Below are positions 27,732-35,940 of a stretch of DNA of 64,000 nt, in pieces (the first letter of the stretch is position 1; every line of letters starts with the position of its first letter). A program made the translations under genes and the position numbers. The stretch spans positions 10,839,501-10,903,500 of the forward strand of contig NZ_AP024745.1 in the NCBI RefSeq assembly GCF_019704555.1, in the 5' to 3' direction. The stretch comes from Actinoplanes sp. L3-i22. GTDB taxonomy: Bacteria > Actinomycetota > Actinomycetes > Mycobacteriales > Micromonosporaceae. Under the pieces are notes generated by a model. The model was not told the origin of the DNA and made no database searches. It saw only the letters and a list, made by a program, of their open reading frames with translations.

Positions 27732-29858
27732 CTAGTTGGTGACGTTCACCACGATCGCCAGCTGACGACCGCCGGTCGCGGTCACCACGCTGACCGTCCG
27801 GACCGTGCCCGGCGCCGGGCCGGTGACCCGGATGCTGAACGCGCCCGCCGCGTCCACGTTCGCCGTGCCGATCACCCGGCCGGTGAGCGTGTCACCGAGT
27901 ACCGCGGTGATCCGCTGCCCGGCGAGCAGGCTGCTGGTGCCGGTGATCCGCCATTCGTTGTTGCCGGTCCGGTACCGGACGGTCACGCCGCCCGGGAACG
28001 TCTCGGCCTGCGGCCGGATGGTGACCCGGTCGGTCGCCGTGCCGCTCGGGTTGGTGGTGGTCAGCTCGAGCACCACCGGCTCGTTGTCGTAGACGAACGC
28101 GGCGTTCGGCCCCGGCGAGGCCGGCTGCGGCTGCACCGGGTAGACGAAGGTGGGCTTCGCCGACGAGGCCCCGACCAGGGTCACCGCCGGGCCGGACACC
28201 TGCCGCCAGCTGTACGTCTCGGCTCCGGCCGTGCCGGTGCTGTCCAGCGTGACCGTCTTCCCGCGGAGCACGGTCTGGTCCGGACCCGCCTCGGCCACCG
28301 GACGGGTGGCCGCGACCACGGTCACCGCGACCTCGGCCGGCTGGCTCTGGCCGCCCGGCCCGGTCACCGTCAGCTTGAACTTGTAGGTGCCGGCCTGGGT
28401 CGGCACGAACGAGGCCGAGGCGGTGGTCGCGCCGGTCAGGGTGACCGACGGGCCCTCGCTCTGGGTCCAGTTGTACGTGTCGATCTCGCCGGTCGATCCG
28501 GTGCCGTCCAGTTTGACGACCTGACCGACCACCGGGCCCGGGTCGGTGGTGGCCGCGGCGACCGGGGCCACCGGGCCGAACGCCGCGCCCGAGCCGGCCA
28601 GCGAGGCGATGGCCGAACCGCCGGCCGACGAGGTCACCGTGATCGCCGCGGGCGGCGCGAGCACGTTGGTGAACGGCTGGCCGGTGATCGGGCCGTAGCC
28701 GGTGACACTCAGCACGCCCGGGTTGCTGTCCTGGTCACTGCTGGTGGCGGCGACCGTGAGGGTGTGCGCGTCGGAGTCGTACGCGGCCCGGGTGACCTGC
28801 ACGACGTCGATCAGCTTGCGGGTCTTCTTCGCGGTCGGGCGGTCCGAGGCGTTGACCACGTCGACGCTCGCGTCCGCGGGCGGCGGACCGGCGAGCGGGA
28901 AACGGCCGTAGTAGTGGCCGTTCGACTCGCGCAGCCGGGTGCCGCGGATGCCGAGCGCCGCGTTCGAGGCGATCTCGATGGCCTGACCGGGCTCGCTCGT
29001 CGCGTAGACCTCGACCACACCCTTGCCGTCCGGGCCGGTGGTGTACGTGGCCTGGTCGACGTCGACGCCCGCGTTGGTGGCGTACCGGCCCTGGACACTG
29101 AACTGGTCGGAGAACCCGACCTGGCCGAGGACCGCGCCGGACCGCGGGTCGAGCTCCTCGATCCGGATGAAGTTGGTGCCGTACGGGCTGCCCACCACCT
29201 TGTGGTCGACGCCCGGGTCACCGGTGTAGCCGGCCGGGGCCGCCGGGGCGACCGCCGGGTCCCACTTCAGGAACGGACCGACCCGGCCGTTCAGCACCCC
29301 GCCGAACGCACCGGGGATGGTGCCGACGTCCTCGGTCATCCGGACGCCCTTGTCGTCGGCGGTGAGGTCGTCGATGCCGTACGGATGGGTGATCCGGAAT
29401 CGCCGGCCGGCCGTGGCCGCGAAGCGGATCCGGACCCGGCCGAAGACCATCTGGTCGCCGGGCACGACCGCGTCGTTCGCCCAGGCGCCCTCGACGTTCA
29501 GGCCGATCACGGCCTTGGTGCCGTCGGTGAGCGTCAGGGTCGAGTCGACGAGCTGGTAGAAGAACTCGCCCGGGAAGTTGTCCGGGTACGAGACGGGCAG
29601 GTCCGGGTTGGGGACCTCGTCGGGCAGGACCGCGCAGAGCGGGTCGTCCGCGGTGTAGCAGGGCTCCAGACGAGCCCCGGTGCTGTCCCGGTACCACGCC
29701 GGGAAGCCGTGGTCGGCGATCGGGCCGACCTGGGTGAGCCGGCCGTTCCGGGCGATCGGCGGGGTGATGACGGTGGCGTTGGCGCTGCCCGCCAACGGAG
29801 CGACCACCGCCAAGGTCACCCCTACCGTGACCGACCATCGCAACAGATGGTTTCGCAT
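27732..29858 (-). CDS. Secreted protein with PKD-like (K319L-type) domains
   Basis: A 708-residue exported protein. The signal peptide covers residues of about 1-28 (hydrophobic VTVGVTLAVVAPLAG, then SANA). The first 400 residues have no family I recognise. Two Ig-like PKD-type domains follow: about 440-516 (VKLDGTGSTGEIDTYNWTQ) and 517-622 (AEAGPDQTVLRGKTVTLDS, then YSWRQVSGPAVTLVG), and a small Ig-like C-terminal domain ends in VVNVTN. Such domains usually mediate protein or glycan contact at the cell surface. It lies beside the SARP gene and has two CTGAGT heptamers 11 bp apart upstream (29927-29944), which groups it with the peroxidase and oxidase. A structural or substrate-binding partner is likely, without direct proof. 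Confidence 0.85.
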   Translation of the reverse strand: MRNHLLRWSVTVGVTLAVVAPLAGSANATVITPPIARNGRLTQVGPIADHGFPAWYRDSTGARLEPCYTADDPLCAVLPDEVPNPDLPVSYPDNFPGEFFYQLVDSTLTLTDGTKAVIGLNVEGAWANDAVVPGDQMVFGRVRIRFAATAGRRFRITHPYGIDDLTADDKGVRMTEDVGTIPGAFGGVLNGRVGPFLKWDPAVAPAAPAGYTGDPGVDHKVVGSPYGTNFIRIEELDPRSGAVLGQVGFSDQFSVQGRYATNAGVDVDQATYTTGPDGKGVVEVYATSEPGQAIEIASNAALGIRGTRLRESNGHYYGRFPLAGPPPADASVDVVNASDRPTAKKTRKLIDVVQVTRAAYDSDAHTLTVAATSSDQDSNPGVLSVTGYGPITGQPFTNVLAPPAAITVTSSAGGSAIASLAGSGAAFGPVAPVAAATTDPGPVVGQVVKLDGTGSTGEIDTYNWTQSEGPSVTLTGATTASASFVPTQAGTYKFKLTVTGPGGQSQPAEVAVTVVAATRPVAEAGPDQTVLRGKTVTLDSTGTAGAETYSWRQVSGPAVTLVGASSAKPTFVYPVQPQPASPGPNAAFVYDNEPVVLELTTTNPSGTATDRVTIRPQAETFPGGVTVRYRTGNNEWRITGTSSLLAGQRITAVLGDTLTGRVIGTANVDAAGAFSIRVTGPAPGTVRTVSVVTATGGRQLAIVVNVTN

Positions 29859-29926
29859 CGGACTCCTTGAGTTTCAGCAGAGTTCCGAGACGATGACGTG
29901 GGGCTCAGTGGCCGGGCTCACGTAAA

Positions 29927-29944
29927 CCTGAGTAAAAGCTGAGT
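29927..29944 (-). promoter_or_regulatory. Candidate SARP-binding direct repeats upstream of the PKD gene
   Basis: Two heptamers, CCTGAGT (29927-29933) and GCTGAGT (29938-29944) on the plus strand, are 11 bp apart, start to start. They lie 69-86 bp before the start codon, about the same distance as the repeats upstream of the peroxidase gene, and share its CTGAG core. Confidence 0.5.
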
Positions 29945-30030
29945 CCTCTCTGGCAAAACCCTTGGGGCTCGAAATTCGTATCCCCCTGATCCGGCCGCGC
30001 CGGAGAGGGATCGCGGTGGATCTCCCCCTG

Positions 30031-30051
30031 ACTTAACCGGTCAAGTACACT
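30031..30051 (+). promoter_or_regulatory. Candidate LacI-family operator over a -10 element
   Basis: ACTTAACCGGTCAAGT (30031-30046) is a near-perfect palindrome centred on CCGG with one mismatched pair, the form expected for a LacI-family operator. It abuts a possible -10, TACACT (30046-30051), about 70 bp before the GTG of the LacI-type gene, which suggests autoregulation. The divergent PKD gene lies on the other side. Confidence 0.5.
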
Positions 30052-30121
30052 CTGGATGCCGGTTCGGTTACGCCGGTGCTACGCCCGATAAGCTCAGCGC
30101 CACGGGACAGAGGGAGACTGA

Positions 30122-31138
30122 GTGAAGCGGCCCACGATCGCCGACATCGCCCGGCGTGCGGGTGTGTCCAAGGGCGCCGTGTCCTATGCGCTGAACGGTC
30201 AGCCCGGTGTCTCCGAGGCCACCCGCAAACGGATCCTCGCGATCGCGCAGGAGATCGGCTTCAATGCGAACAGCGCCGCCCGGGCCCTCTCCGGCGCCCG
30301 CGCCCGCGCCGTCGGCCTGACCCTCTGCCGGCCCGCCCGGATCCTCGGCATCGAGCCCTGGTTCATGGGCCTGATCAGCGGTTTCGAGGCCGAGCTCGGT
30401 GCCCGGTCCTACGCGCTGACCCTCCAGGTGGTGGCCAGCCCGGAGCAGGAGGTCGAGGTCTACCGCCGCTGGTGGGGCGAGCGCCGGATCGACGGCGTGA
30501 TCGTCACCGACCTGCGGGAGAACGACGTCCGCATCCCGGTCCTGCATCAGCTCCAACTGCCCGCGGTGGTGATCGGCGGCTCCGGTGAGCCCAGCCCGGT
30601 CACCCAGATCTGGTCCGACGACGGCGGCGCGATCACCGAGGCGGTGCGGTACCTGGTCGCCCTCGGCCACTCGCGGATCGCCCGGGTCAGCGGCGTGCCC
30701 GACCTGCTGCACACCCAGGTGCGGACGAAGGCGTTCAACGCGGTCTGCGCCTCGCTCGGGCTCGGCGACGCGGTCACCGTGCCGGCCGACTACACCGGCG
30801 AGGAGGGCAGCCGGGCCACCCGGCGCCTGCTCATCGGCGGCGACCGGCCCACCGCGATCATCTACGACAACGACGTGATGGCGGTCGCCGGGCTCGCCGT
30901 CGCGCAGGAGATGGGCCTGTCCGTGCCGGGCGACCTGTCGATCGTGGCCTGGGACGACTCGCCGCTGTGCAGCCTGGTGCACCCGCCGCTGACCGCGCTC
31001 AGCCGGGACGTCTCCGGCTACGGCGCGCAGGCCGCCCGCGAGCTGCTCAACGCCGTCGACGGCAAGAAGGTCGGCAACGTCAAGGCGCAGACCGCCCACC
31101 TCACCCCACGAGGCAGCACGGCTCCGCCGCGCAATTAA
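30122..31138 (+). CDS. LacI-family transcriptional regulator
   Basis: A 338-residue regulator. The N-terminal HTH and hinge are clear: PTIADIARRAGVSKGAVSYAL, then LSGARARAVGLTL. The rest is the periplasmic-binding-like sugar domain (DGVIVTDLRENDVRIPVL, then the dimer and effector segments up to PRGSTAPPRN). The effector is unknown; no sugar-uptake genes adjoin it, so the regulon cannot be read from the context. Start at the GTG at 30122 with GAGGGAG ahead. A palindrome 70 bp upstream may be its own operator. Convergent with the PAS-GGDEF-EAL gene. Confidence 0.92.
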   Translation: MKRPTIADIARRAGVSKGAVSYALNGQPGVSEATRKRILAIAQEIGFNANSAARALSGARARAVGLTLCRPARILGIEPWFMGLISGFEAELGARSYALTLQVVASPEQEVEVYRRWWGERRIDGVIVTDLRENDVRIPVLHQLQLPAVVIGGSGEPSPVTQIWSDDGGAITEAVRYLVALGHSRIARVSGVPDLLHTQVRTKAFNAVCASLGLGDAVTVPADYTGEEGSRATRRLLIGGDRPTAIIYDNDVMAVAGLAVAQEMGLSVPGDLSIVAWDDSPLCSLVHPPLTALSRDVSGYGAQAARELLNAVDGKKVGNVKAQTAHLTPRGSTAPPRN

Positions 31139-31216
31139 CCCCCTGCTTGGGTACGTCGTGAGCCCGCCGCCCGTCCGGTGACACTCACGCGACCACCTGC
31201 CCACTCCCGGCCGCCC

Positions 31217-31285
31217 CGCGCTCTCGGTCCCGGCTGGCGCTGAGGGCTGTAAAACCGGCCTGAAACAGCCGCCAACACCAGCTGA
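31217..31285 (+). repeat. 69-bp dispersed repeat, family 2, copy 2
   Basis: Second copy of the element at 4226-4294, gapless, 49 of 69 bases identical. It lies in the 279-bp gap between the convergent LacI and PAS-GGDEF-EAL genes. The minus strand of both copies reads as related short peptides (RLFQAGFTALSASRDRER versus RLFRAREAALTASRVRER), but no start, stop or ribosome site makes either a gene. Confidence 0.6.
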
Positions 31286-31417
31286 GAAGCCCGCCCCGCG
31301 CCGCCGGCCCAGCCCCGGCCGCACCGCACGCCGGCCCGGCCCGGCGGCAGCGCGGTGGGCGTTTGTCGGATCGGCGCGGGGCTTTGGTCGTACCAAAGCG
31401 GGGTTTAACGGGTTTTG

Positions 31418-34039
31418 TTATTGATTGCGGTCGGCTCGGTGGCTCTCCAGGTAGGCCTCGATGCGCTCGGCCGGAGCCGGCGGGGCCAGCGCGAGGCCCT
31501 GGCCGAACCGGCAGCCGGCGGCCGCGGCGCGCTCGATGCTCTCCGGGGTCTCCAGACCCTTGGCCACGATGTCGAGACCGATCCGCCGGGCCAGGCCGAC
31601 CACCACGTCGAGGGTCGCGGCCTCGGACGCGTCCTGCGCCAGGCTCGCGTTGAGTTTCAACATGTCGACCGGGAGGCGGCGCAGGTTCGCCAGCGAGGTC
31701 TGGCTCGAGCCGAAGTCGTCCAGCGCCGCGCGGACCCCGAGTTTCCGCAGGCCGGACAGCGCGGAGACGATCGCCGGCAGGTCCTCGGCGATCCAGGTCT
31801 CGGCGACCTCGACGACCAGCCGGTCCGGGGCCATCTGGTACCGCCGCAGGGTGCCGGCGACCTGCTCCGGGAAGCGGGCGGTGAGCAGCTCGCGCGGCCC
31901 GACGTTGACCGACACCCAGAACTCGCCGTCGTCGCCGACCCAGTTCCGCAGGTGGCGGCAGGCCTCGTCGAGCACCCACTCGTTCAGCTCGGCGATGATG
32001 CCCAGCGCCTCGGCGATCGGCAGCAGCTCCTCCGGCAGGATCGTGCCGAGCTCCGGATGCCGCCAGCGCAGCAGCGCCTCGACCCCGGCCGGGCGGTCGT
32101 CGCGCAGCCCGGTCACCGGCTGGAAGACCAGGTCCAGCTCGCCCTGACCGGCCGCGCCGGGCAGCTGGCGCTCCAGCTGCATCCGGCGCTGGAGCTGGAG
32201 CTCGACGTCCGGGTCGTACCACTCCACCGAGTCGCGGCCGAGCTGGTGGGCGCGCTGCCGGGCCAGGTCGGCGTGCCGGAGCGCCTCGTCCGGCCCGTCG
32301 GCGCCGGCCAGCTCGGCCAGGCCCACGCTGGTCTGCAGGCGCACCTGCGCGCCGGGCAGCTGGAACGGCTCGGCGAGGGCCGCCACGATCCGGGTGGCCA
32401 GGGCGTATGCCGGGACCGCCGACTCCGGGGTGAGCACCGCGAACTCGTCGCCGCCCAGCCGGGCCGGCACGTCCTCGGCGCGGGTCAGGGTCCGCAGCCG
32501 GCGGGCCACCTCGGTCAGCACCGCGTCGCCGACCTCCCGGCCGTGCGTGTCGTTGACCTCGGCGAGCCCGTGCAGGTCGACCACGAGCAGGGTGCCGTGC
32601 GGGCCGGGGCGGCGGCGGAAGGCGAGCAGGTCACGCATCAGCGCCTGCCGGTTCGCCAGGCCGGTGAGCTGGTCCAGGTACGCCAGGCGGTGCAGGGTGC
32701 GCTCCAGGTGGCGGCGCTCGCCGACGTCCCGCACGTGCACCACCAGGGCGGCCACCTCGGGCACCGCGCGCTGGTCGGAGATGGTCGACTCGGTGTCCCG
32801 CCAGAGCTTGGCGCCGTCCCGCAGCCGGGCGCTGACCAGCACCGGCGGGCCGCCCTCGTGCTCGCCGGCGAGCACCGACCCGATCACCGCGAGCGCGTCG
32901 CCGGCGTCCTCCGGGTGGATCATCTCGCCGAACGCCCGGCCCAGCACCTGGTCGTCGCGCAGCCCGAAGAGCCGGGCCGCGGCCGGTGACTGCCAGCGCA
33001 CGGTGAGCCGCTCGTCGAGCACCAGGGTCAGGTCGGTGGCGCCGGCGACCAGGGAACGGAAGTGCGCCTCGGTGACCCGCAGCCGGCCCGCGTACAGCCG
33101 GATGTCGCGGACCACCAGCAACTCCCGCATCACCAGGACGCTGATCATGATGACCGCGAAGATCACGCCCTCGGTGTCGAAGCCGGGGGTGGTCAGCAGG
33201 TGCCACACCGCGGCGATCACGCCGACCGCGGCCGGCACCGCGAGCAGCGGATAGCTCGCCAGATAGCGGTCCGGATTGACCGGCTCGGCGGGCGGCACCG
33301 GCAGGCCCCGGCGCGAGCCGCCGCCCGCCGCCGCGGCCAGGCCGGCCACCATCGGCAGACCCAGCAGCGGGACGGCCGGACCGGTCACGCCCAGCGCCAG
33401 CAGCTCGGCCAGCACCGCGAGGGCGATCAGCACCAGCACCGAGCCGGCCGCGCACCAGACCGCCGGGACCGGGCGCGGCCGGGCCCGGAGCACCACGACG
33501 GTGACGATCGAGGCGCCGCCCGCGGTGATCAGCACGGCCGGCAGCGCGGCCGGGTGGGCCTGCCCGTCCGGCGGGATCAGGTAGGCCGCGAAGCCCAGGC
33601 TGACGCCGAGGCCGAGCCCGTCGAAGCCGCGCCGCAGCCGGATCGGCCAGTTGCGCGCGGCGCCGGGCAGCAGCGCGGCGCCGAGCACGTAGCACCCGGC
33701 GGCCGCGGCCAGCCCCACGGTCAGCCAGACCACCTCGCCGGGCGGCGACCACCAGGGCACCAGCACGGTCAGCGCGGTGGCCAGCGCGCCCATCCCGACG
33801 AAGCCGGCGCCGCGACAGGCCACGAACGTGCCGTCGGCGTGATGGATGTCCAGCGCCGAGCGGACCAGGTAGGCGGCGGCGCACAGGCCGGCGGCGCCCA
33901 CGGCGAGGGCCAGCGCGACCGGGCCGGGCAGCAGGCCGGTGGCGCCGGCGAGCAGCACCAGGACGGCCGTCGACGCGACGGTGAGCAGGGTCGCCCGGCC
34001 ATGTTCGGGCCGGGCCGGCGGGAGGGGCGGCACGGCCAC
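31418..34039 (-). CDS. Membrane PAS-GGDEF-EAL protein with a substituted EAL catalytic residue
   Basis: An 873-residue protein. About nine hydrophobic segments fill residues 15-305, followed by a PAS domain at about 320-430 (FRSLVAGATDLTLVLDERLT), a GGDEF domain ([12 protein letters not shown] near 528) and an EAL domain (VEALLRW near 655). In the EAL domain the Asn (SVNVGPREL), Glu (VEVAET), DD (LDDFGSSQTSL), Lys (MLKLNASL) and Gln (RFGQG) are kept, but the Glu of the usual VAEGVET motif is Lys827 (VAKGLET), and the KxD after DDFG is KLN. Loss of that Glu abolishes activity in studied EAL enzymes, so this domain may bind c-di-GMP without cutting it. The start is a GTG at 34039 with AGAGGA ahead. 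Confidence 0.92.
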   Translation of the reverse strand: MAVPPLPPARPEHGRATLLTVASTAVLVLLAGATGLLPGPVALALAVGAAGLCAAAYLVRSALDIHHADGTFVACRGAGFVGMGALATALTVLVPWWSPPGEVVWLTVGLAAAAGCYVLGAALLPGAARNWPIRLRRGFDGLGLGVSLGFAAYLIPPDGQAHPAALPAVLITAGGASIVTVVVLRARPRPVPAVWCAAGSVLVLIALAVLAELLALGVTGPAVPLLGLPMVAGLAAAAGGGSRRGLPVPPAEPVNPDRYLASYPLLAVPAAVGVIAAVWHLLTTPGFDTEGVIFAVIMISVLVMRELLVVRDIRLYAGRLRVTEAHFRSLVAGATDLTLVLDERLTVRWQSPAAARLFGLRDDQVLGRAFGEMIHPEDAGDALAVIGSVLAGEHEGGPPVLVSARLRDGAKLWRDTESTISDQRAVPEVAALVVHVRDVGERRHLERTLHRLAYLDQLTGLANRQALMRDLLAFRRRPGPHGTLLVVDLHGLAEVNDTHGREVGDAVLTEVARRLRTLTRAEDVPARLGGDEFAVLTPESAVPAYALATRIVAALAEPFQLPGAQVRLQTSVGLAELAGADGPDEALRHADLARQRAHQLGRDSVEWYDPDVELQLQRRMQLERQLPGAAGQGELDLVFQPVTGLRDDRPAGVEALLRWRHPELGTILPEELLPIAEALGIIAELNEWVLDEACRHLRNWVGDDGEFWVSVNVGPRELLTARFPEQVAGTLRRYQMAPDRLVVEVAETWIAEDLPAIVSALSGLRKLGVRAALDDFGSSQTSLANLRRLPVDMLKLNASLAQDASEAATLDVVVGLARRIGLDIVAKGLETPESIERAAAAGCRFGQGLALAPPAPAERIEAYLESHRADRNQ

Positions 34040-34102
34040 GACAGGTCCTCTGCGTTCATGCCGAGGGGATCGGCTCCCGACGGACGGGGGCGGAACAAGA
34101 GG

Positions 34103-34122
34103 TCGTTGTATCCGGACAACGA
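34103..34122. promoter_or_regulatory. 20-bp palindrome in a divergent promoter region
   Basis: TCGTTGT-ATCCGG-ACAACGA: perfect 7-bp arms and a 6-bp near-palindromic centre, between the divergent PAS-GGDEF-EAL and PH-domain genes. This is the form of a dimeric repressor site; the regulator is unknown. Confidence 0.45.
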
Positions 34123-34234
34123 TCGATCGGTGGGTCCGGTTACGGCGGCCTCTTCCGGATCGTCGACCATGGACGGTCGCCGGTCAACCAGGGCCTGTGG
34201 ATAACCCCGCCGGGGGCGGTGGGAAGATGGGTCG

Positions 34235-34660
34235 GTGAGCAGACGTCCCGCCCTTCGCGTACGCAAGTCCGGCACCGCCCTGGTGGCCTCCGGGATCGCG
34301 TTCGCCGGCGCGATGCCGCTGGCCGGCGTCTCCACGGCGTACCTTCCGGTGCTGTTGATCCCGCTCACCGCGCTGATCTGGTCCTGGCGGGCCGGCACCG
34401 ACGTCTTCCCGGACGAGCTGCGGGTCCGTGCCCTGTTCGGCGGCAACCGCGTCCCGTGGAGCCGGATCACCGAGCTCGCGCCGGACCAGCGCGGCCGGGT
34501 CTCCGCGCTGCTGGACAACGGCAACGTGATCCGGCTGACCGGGGTGACCCGGGACAACCTGCCGCTGGTGCTGGCCGCGGCCGGCAAGAGCCCGGCCGCG
34601 TCCGAGGACGACGGCGACACCGCCGACGCGGAGGGCGAACCAGCCACCGTGGAGCCGTGA
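34235..34660 (+). CDS. Small membrane protein with bacterial PH domain
   Basis: A 141-residue protein. It has two N-terminal hydrophobic segments (about residues 13-33 and 36-50), then a compact bPH-type domain (TDVFPDELRVRALFGGNRVPWSRI, written here in part), the usual actinobacterial layout of PH domain after a membrane hairpin, and an acidic C-terminal tail (EDDGDTADAEGE). Many genomes carry it as a singleton of unknown role. The start is a GTG at 34235. Start of a short plus-strand run that includes the sugar dehydrogenase 70 bp downstream. Confidence 0.75.
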   Translation: MSRRPALRVRKSGTALVASGIAFAGAMPLAGVSTAYLPVLLIPLTALIWSWRAGTDVFPDELRVRALFGGNRVPWSRITELAPDQRGRVSALLDNGNVIRLTGVTRDNLPLVLAAAGKSPAASEDDGDTADAEGEPATVEP

Positions 34661-34730
34661 CCGCCTCCCCGGGAACTGTCAGGGGTCGCGGTTACCCTGG
34701 TCGGCAGACTAGCTAGGGGGTGGTTGAGCC

Positions 34731-35891
34731 GTGCGTTCCCGCCGGGGCCGTGCCGCGGTCGCGACACTCGCCGTCGTGCTGACCCTGACCTCGGGGTGCA
34801 GCTTCGGCCCGCCCGGGCCGGATCAGGCCGGCAGCGCGCCCAATCTGCCCGGCCCGTCGGTCGCCGCCACCGCCAGCGCCGCGGCCGACGACTCGGAGAT
34901 CGCGATCACCGTGCTGGCCAAGGGCCTCGAGGTGCCGTGGGGCATCGCCTTCCTGCCGGACGGGTCGGCCCTGGTCACCGAGCGCGACACGGCCCGCATC
35001 CTGAAGGTCGGGCCGGAGTCGGACGCCGACGGCCTCAAGGTCTCCGAGGCGACCCGCCTCGCCGAGGTGCGCGCCTCCGGTGACGGCGGCCTGCTCGGCA
35101 TCGCCGTCTCCCCGAAGTATGCGTCCGACAAGACGATCTTCGTCTACTACTCGACCACCACCGACAACCGGATCGGCAAGCTGGTCCTGGGCGGCCCGCT
35201 GACCCCGATCCTGACCGGCATCCCCCGCTCGGCGGAGGAGAACGGCGGCGCCCTGGCCTTCGGGCCGGACGGGTTCCTCTACGCCGGCACCGGCGACGGC
35301 ACGCCCACCGGCACGTTCGCGCAGAATCCGAAGAGCCTGGGCGGCAAGATCCTGCGGATGACCACGGCCGGCAAGCCGGCCCCGGGCAACCCGGTGAAGA
35401 CGTCGCTGGTCTGGTCCTCCGGCCACCGCAACGTGCAGGGCCTGACCTGGGACAAGACCAAGCGGATGTTCGCCACGGAGAACACCCAGCCCAAGTTCTC
35501 CGAGCTGAACATCGTGGTGAAGGGCAAGGACTACGGGTGGCCCAAGGCCGACGGCAAGGCGGGGAACGCGAAGTTCGCCGATCCCCTGGTGGCCTGGCCG
35601 ACCGCCGACTCGTCGTGCGGCGGGGTGGCCGCGTTCGAGAGCACGGTGGCCACCGCCTGCCTGCTCGGCAAGCGGCTCTACCTGCTGAACGTGACCGGCA
35701 ACGGCACCGTCCTGGGCACCCCGCAGGAGCTGCTGACCGGGAAGTACGGCCGGCTCCGCGCCCTGGTCGCCGCCCCGGACGGGTCCCTCTGGGTGAGCAC
35801 CTCCAACCAGGAGGACGCCGGCGAGCCGGATCCGGAGGACGATCGTCTGATCCGGCTCGTCTTCTCGGACGGCGGCGCCGGCCGGAGTTGA
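34731..35891 (+). CDS. PQQ-dependent sugar dehydrogenase-like lipoprotein (GSDH family)
   Basis: A 386-residue secreted lipoprotein. The lipobox ends LTSGC near residue 23, followed by a Ser/Ala/Pro-rich linker to about 55. The rest is the six-bladed propeller of soluble aldose sugar dehydrogenases: LEVPWGIAFLPDGSALVTER, GDGGLLGIAVSPKY, the acid-containing AFGPDGFLYAGTGD and GHRNVQGLTWD, a counterpart of the GHRNPQG motif with the PQQ-contacting Arg-Asn. It oxidises sugars outside the membrane. PQQ synthesis genes are not in the window, so the cofactor is either imported or the protein acts otherwise. The start is a GTG at 34731. Confidence 0.88.
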   Translation: MRSRRGRAAVATLAVVLTLTSGCSFGPPGPDQAGSAPNLPGPSVAATASAAADDSEIAITVLAKGLEVPWGIAFLPDGSALVTERDTARILKVGPESDADGLKVSEATRLAEVRASGDGGLLGIAVSPKYASDKTIFVYYSTTTDNRIGKLVLGGPLTPILTGIPRSAEENGGALAFGPDGFLYAGTGDGTPTGTFAQNPKSLGGKILRMTTAGKPAPGNPVKTSLVWSSGHRNVQGLTWDKTKRMFATENTQPKFSELNIVVKGKDYGWPKADGKAGNAKFADPLVAWPTADSSCGGVAAFESTVATACLLGKRLYLLNVTGNGTVLGTPQELLTGKYGRLRALVAAPDGSLWVSTSNQEDAGEPDPEDDRLIRLVFSDGGAGRS

Positions 35892-35940
35892 CGGGTGATA
35901 ACTGTTTCGCCACGAGCCAGGGTGGGCAGGTGAGCCCGCG

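Noticed and set aside
31185..31420. Peptide resembling WCWRLFQAGFTALSASRDRER on the minus strand
   Set aside because: It belongs to the 69-bp repeat; the frame runs into the EAL gene from another frame and has no start signal.
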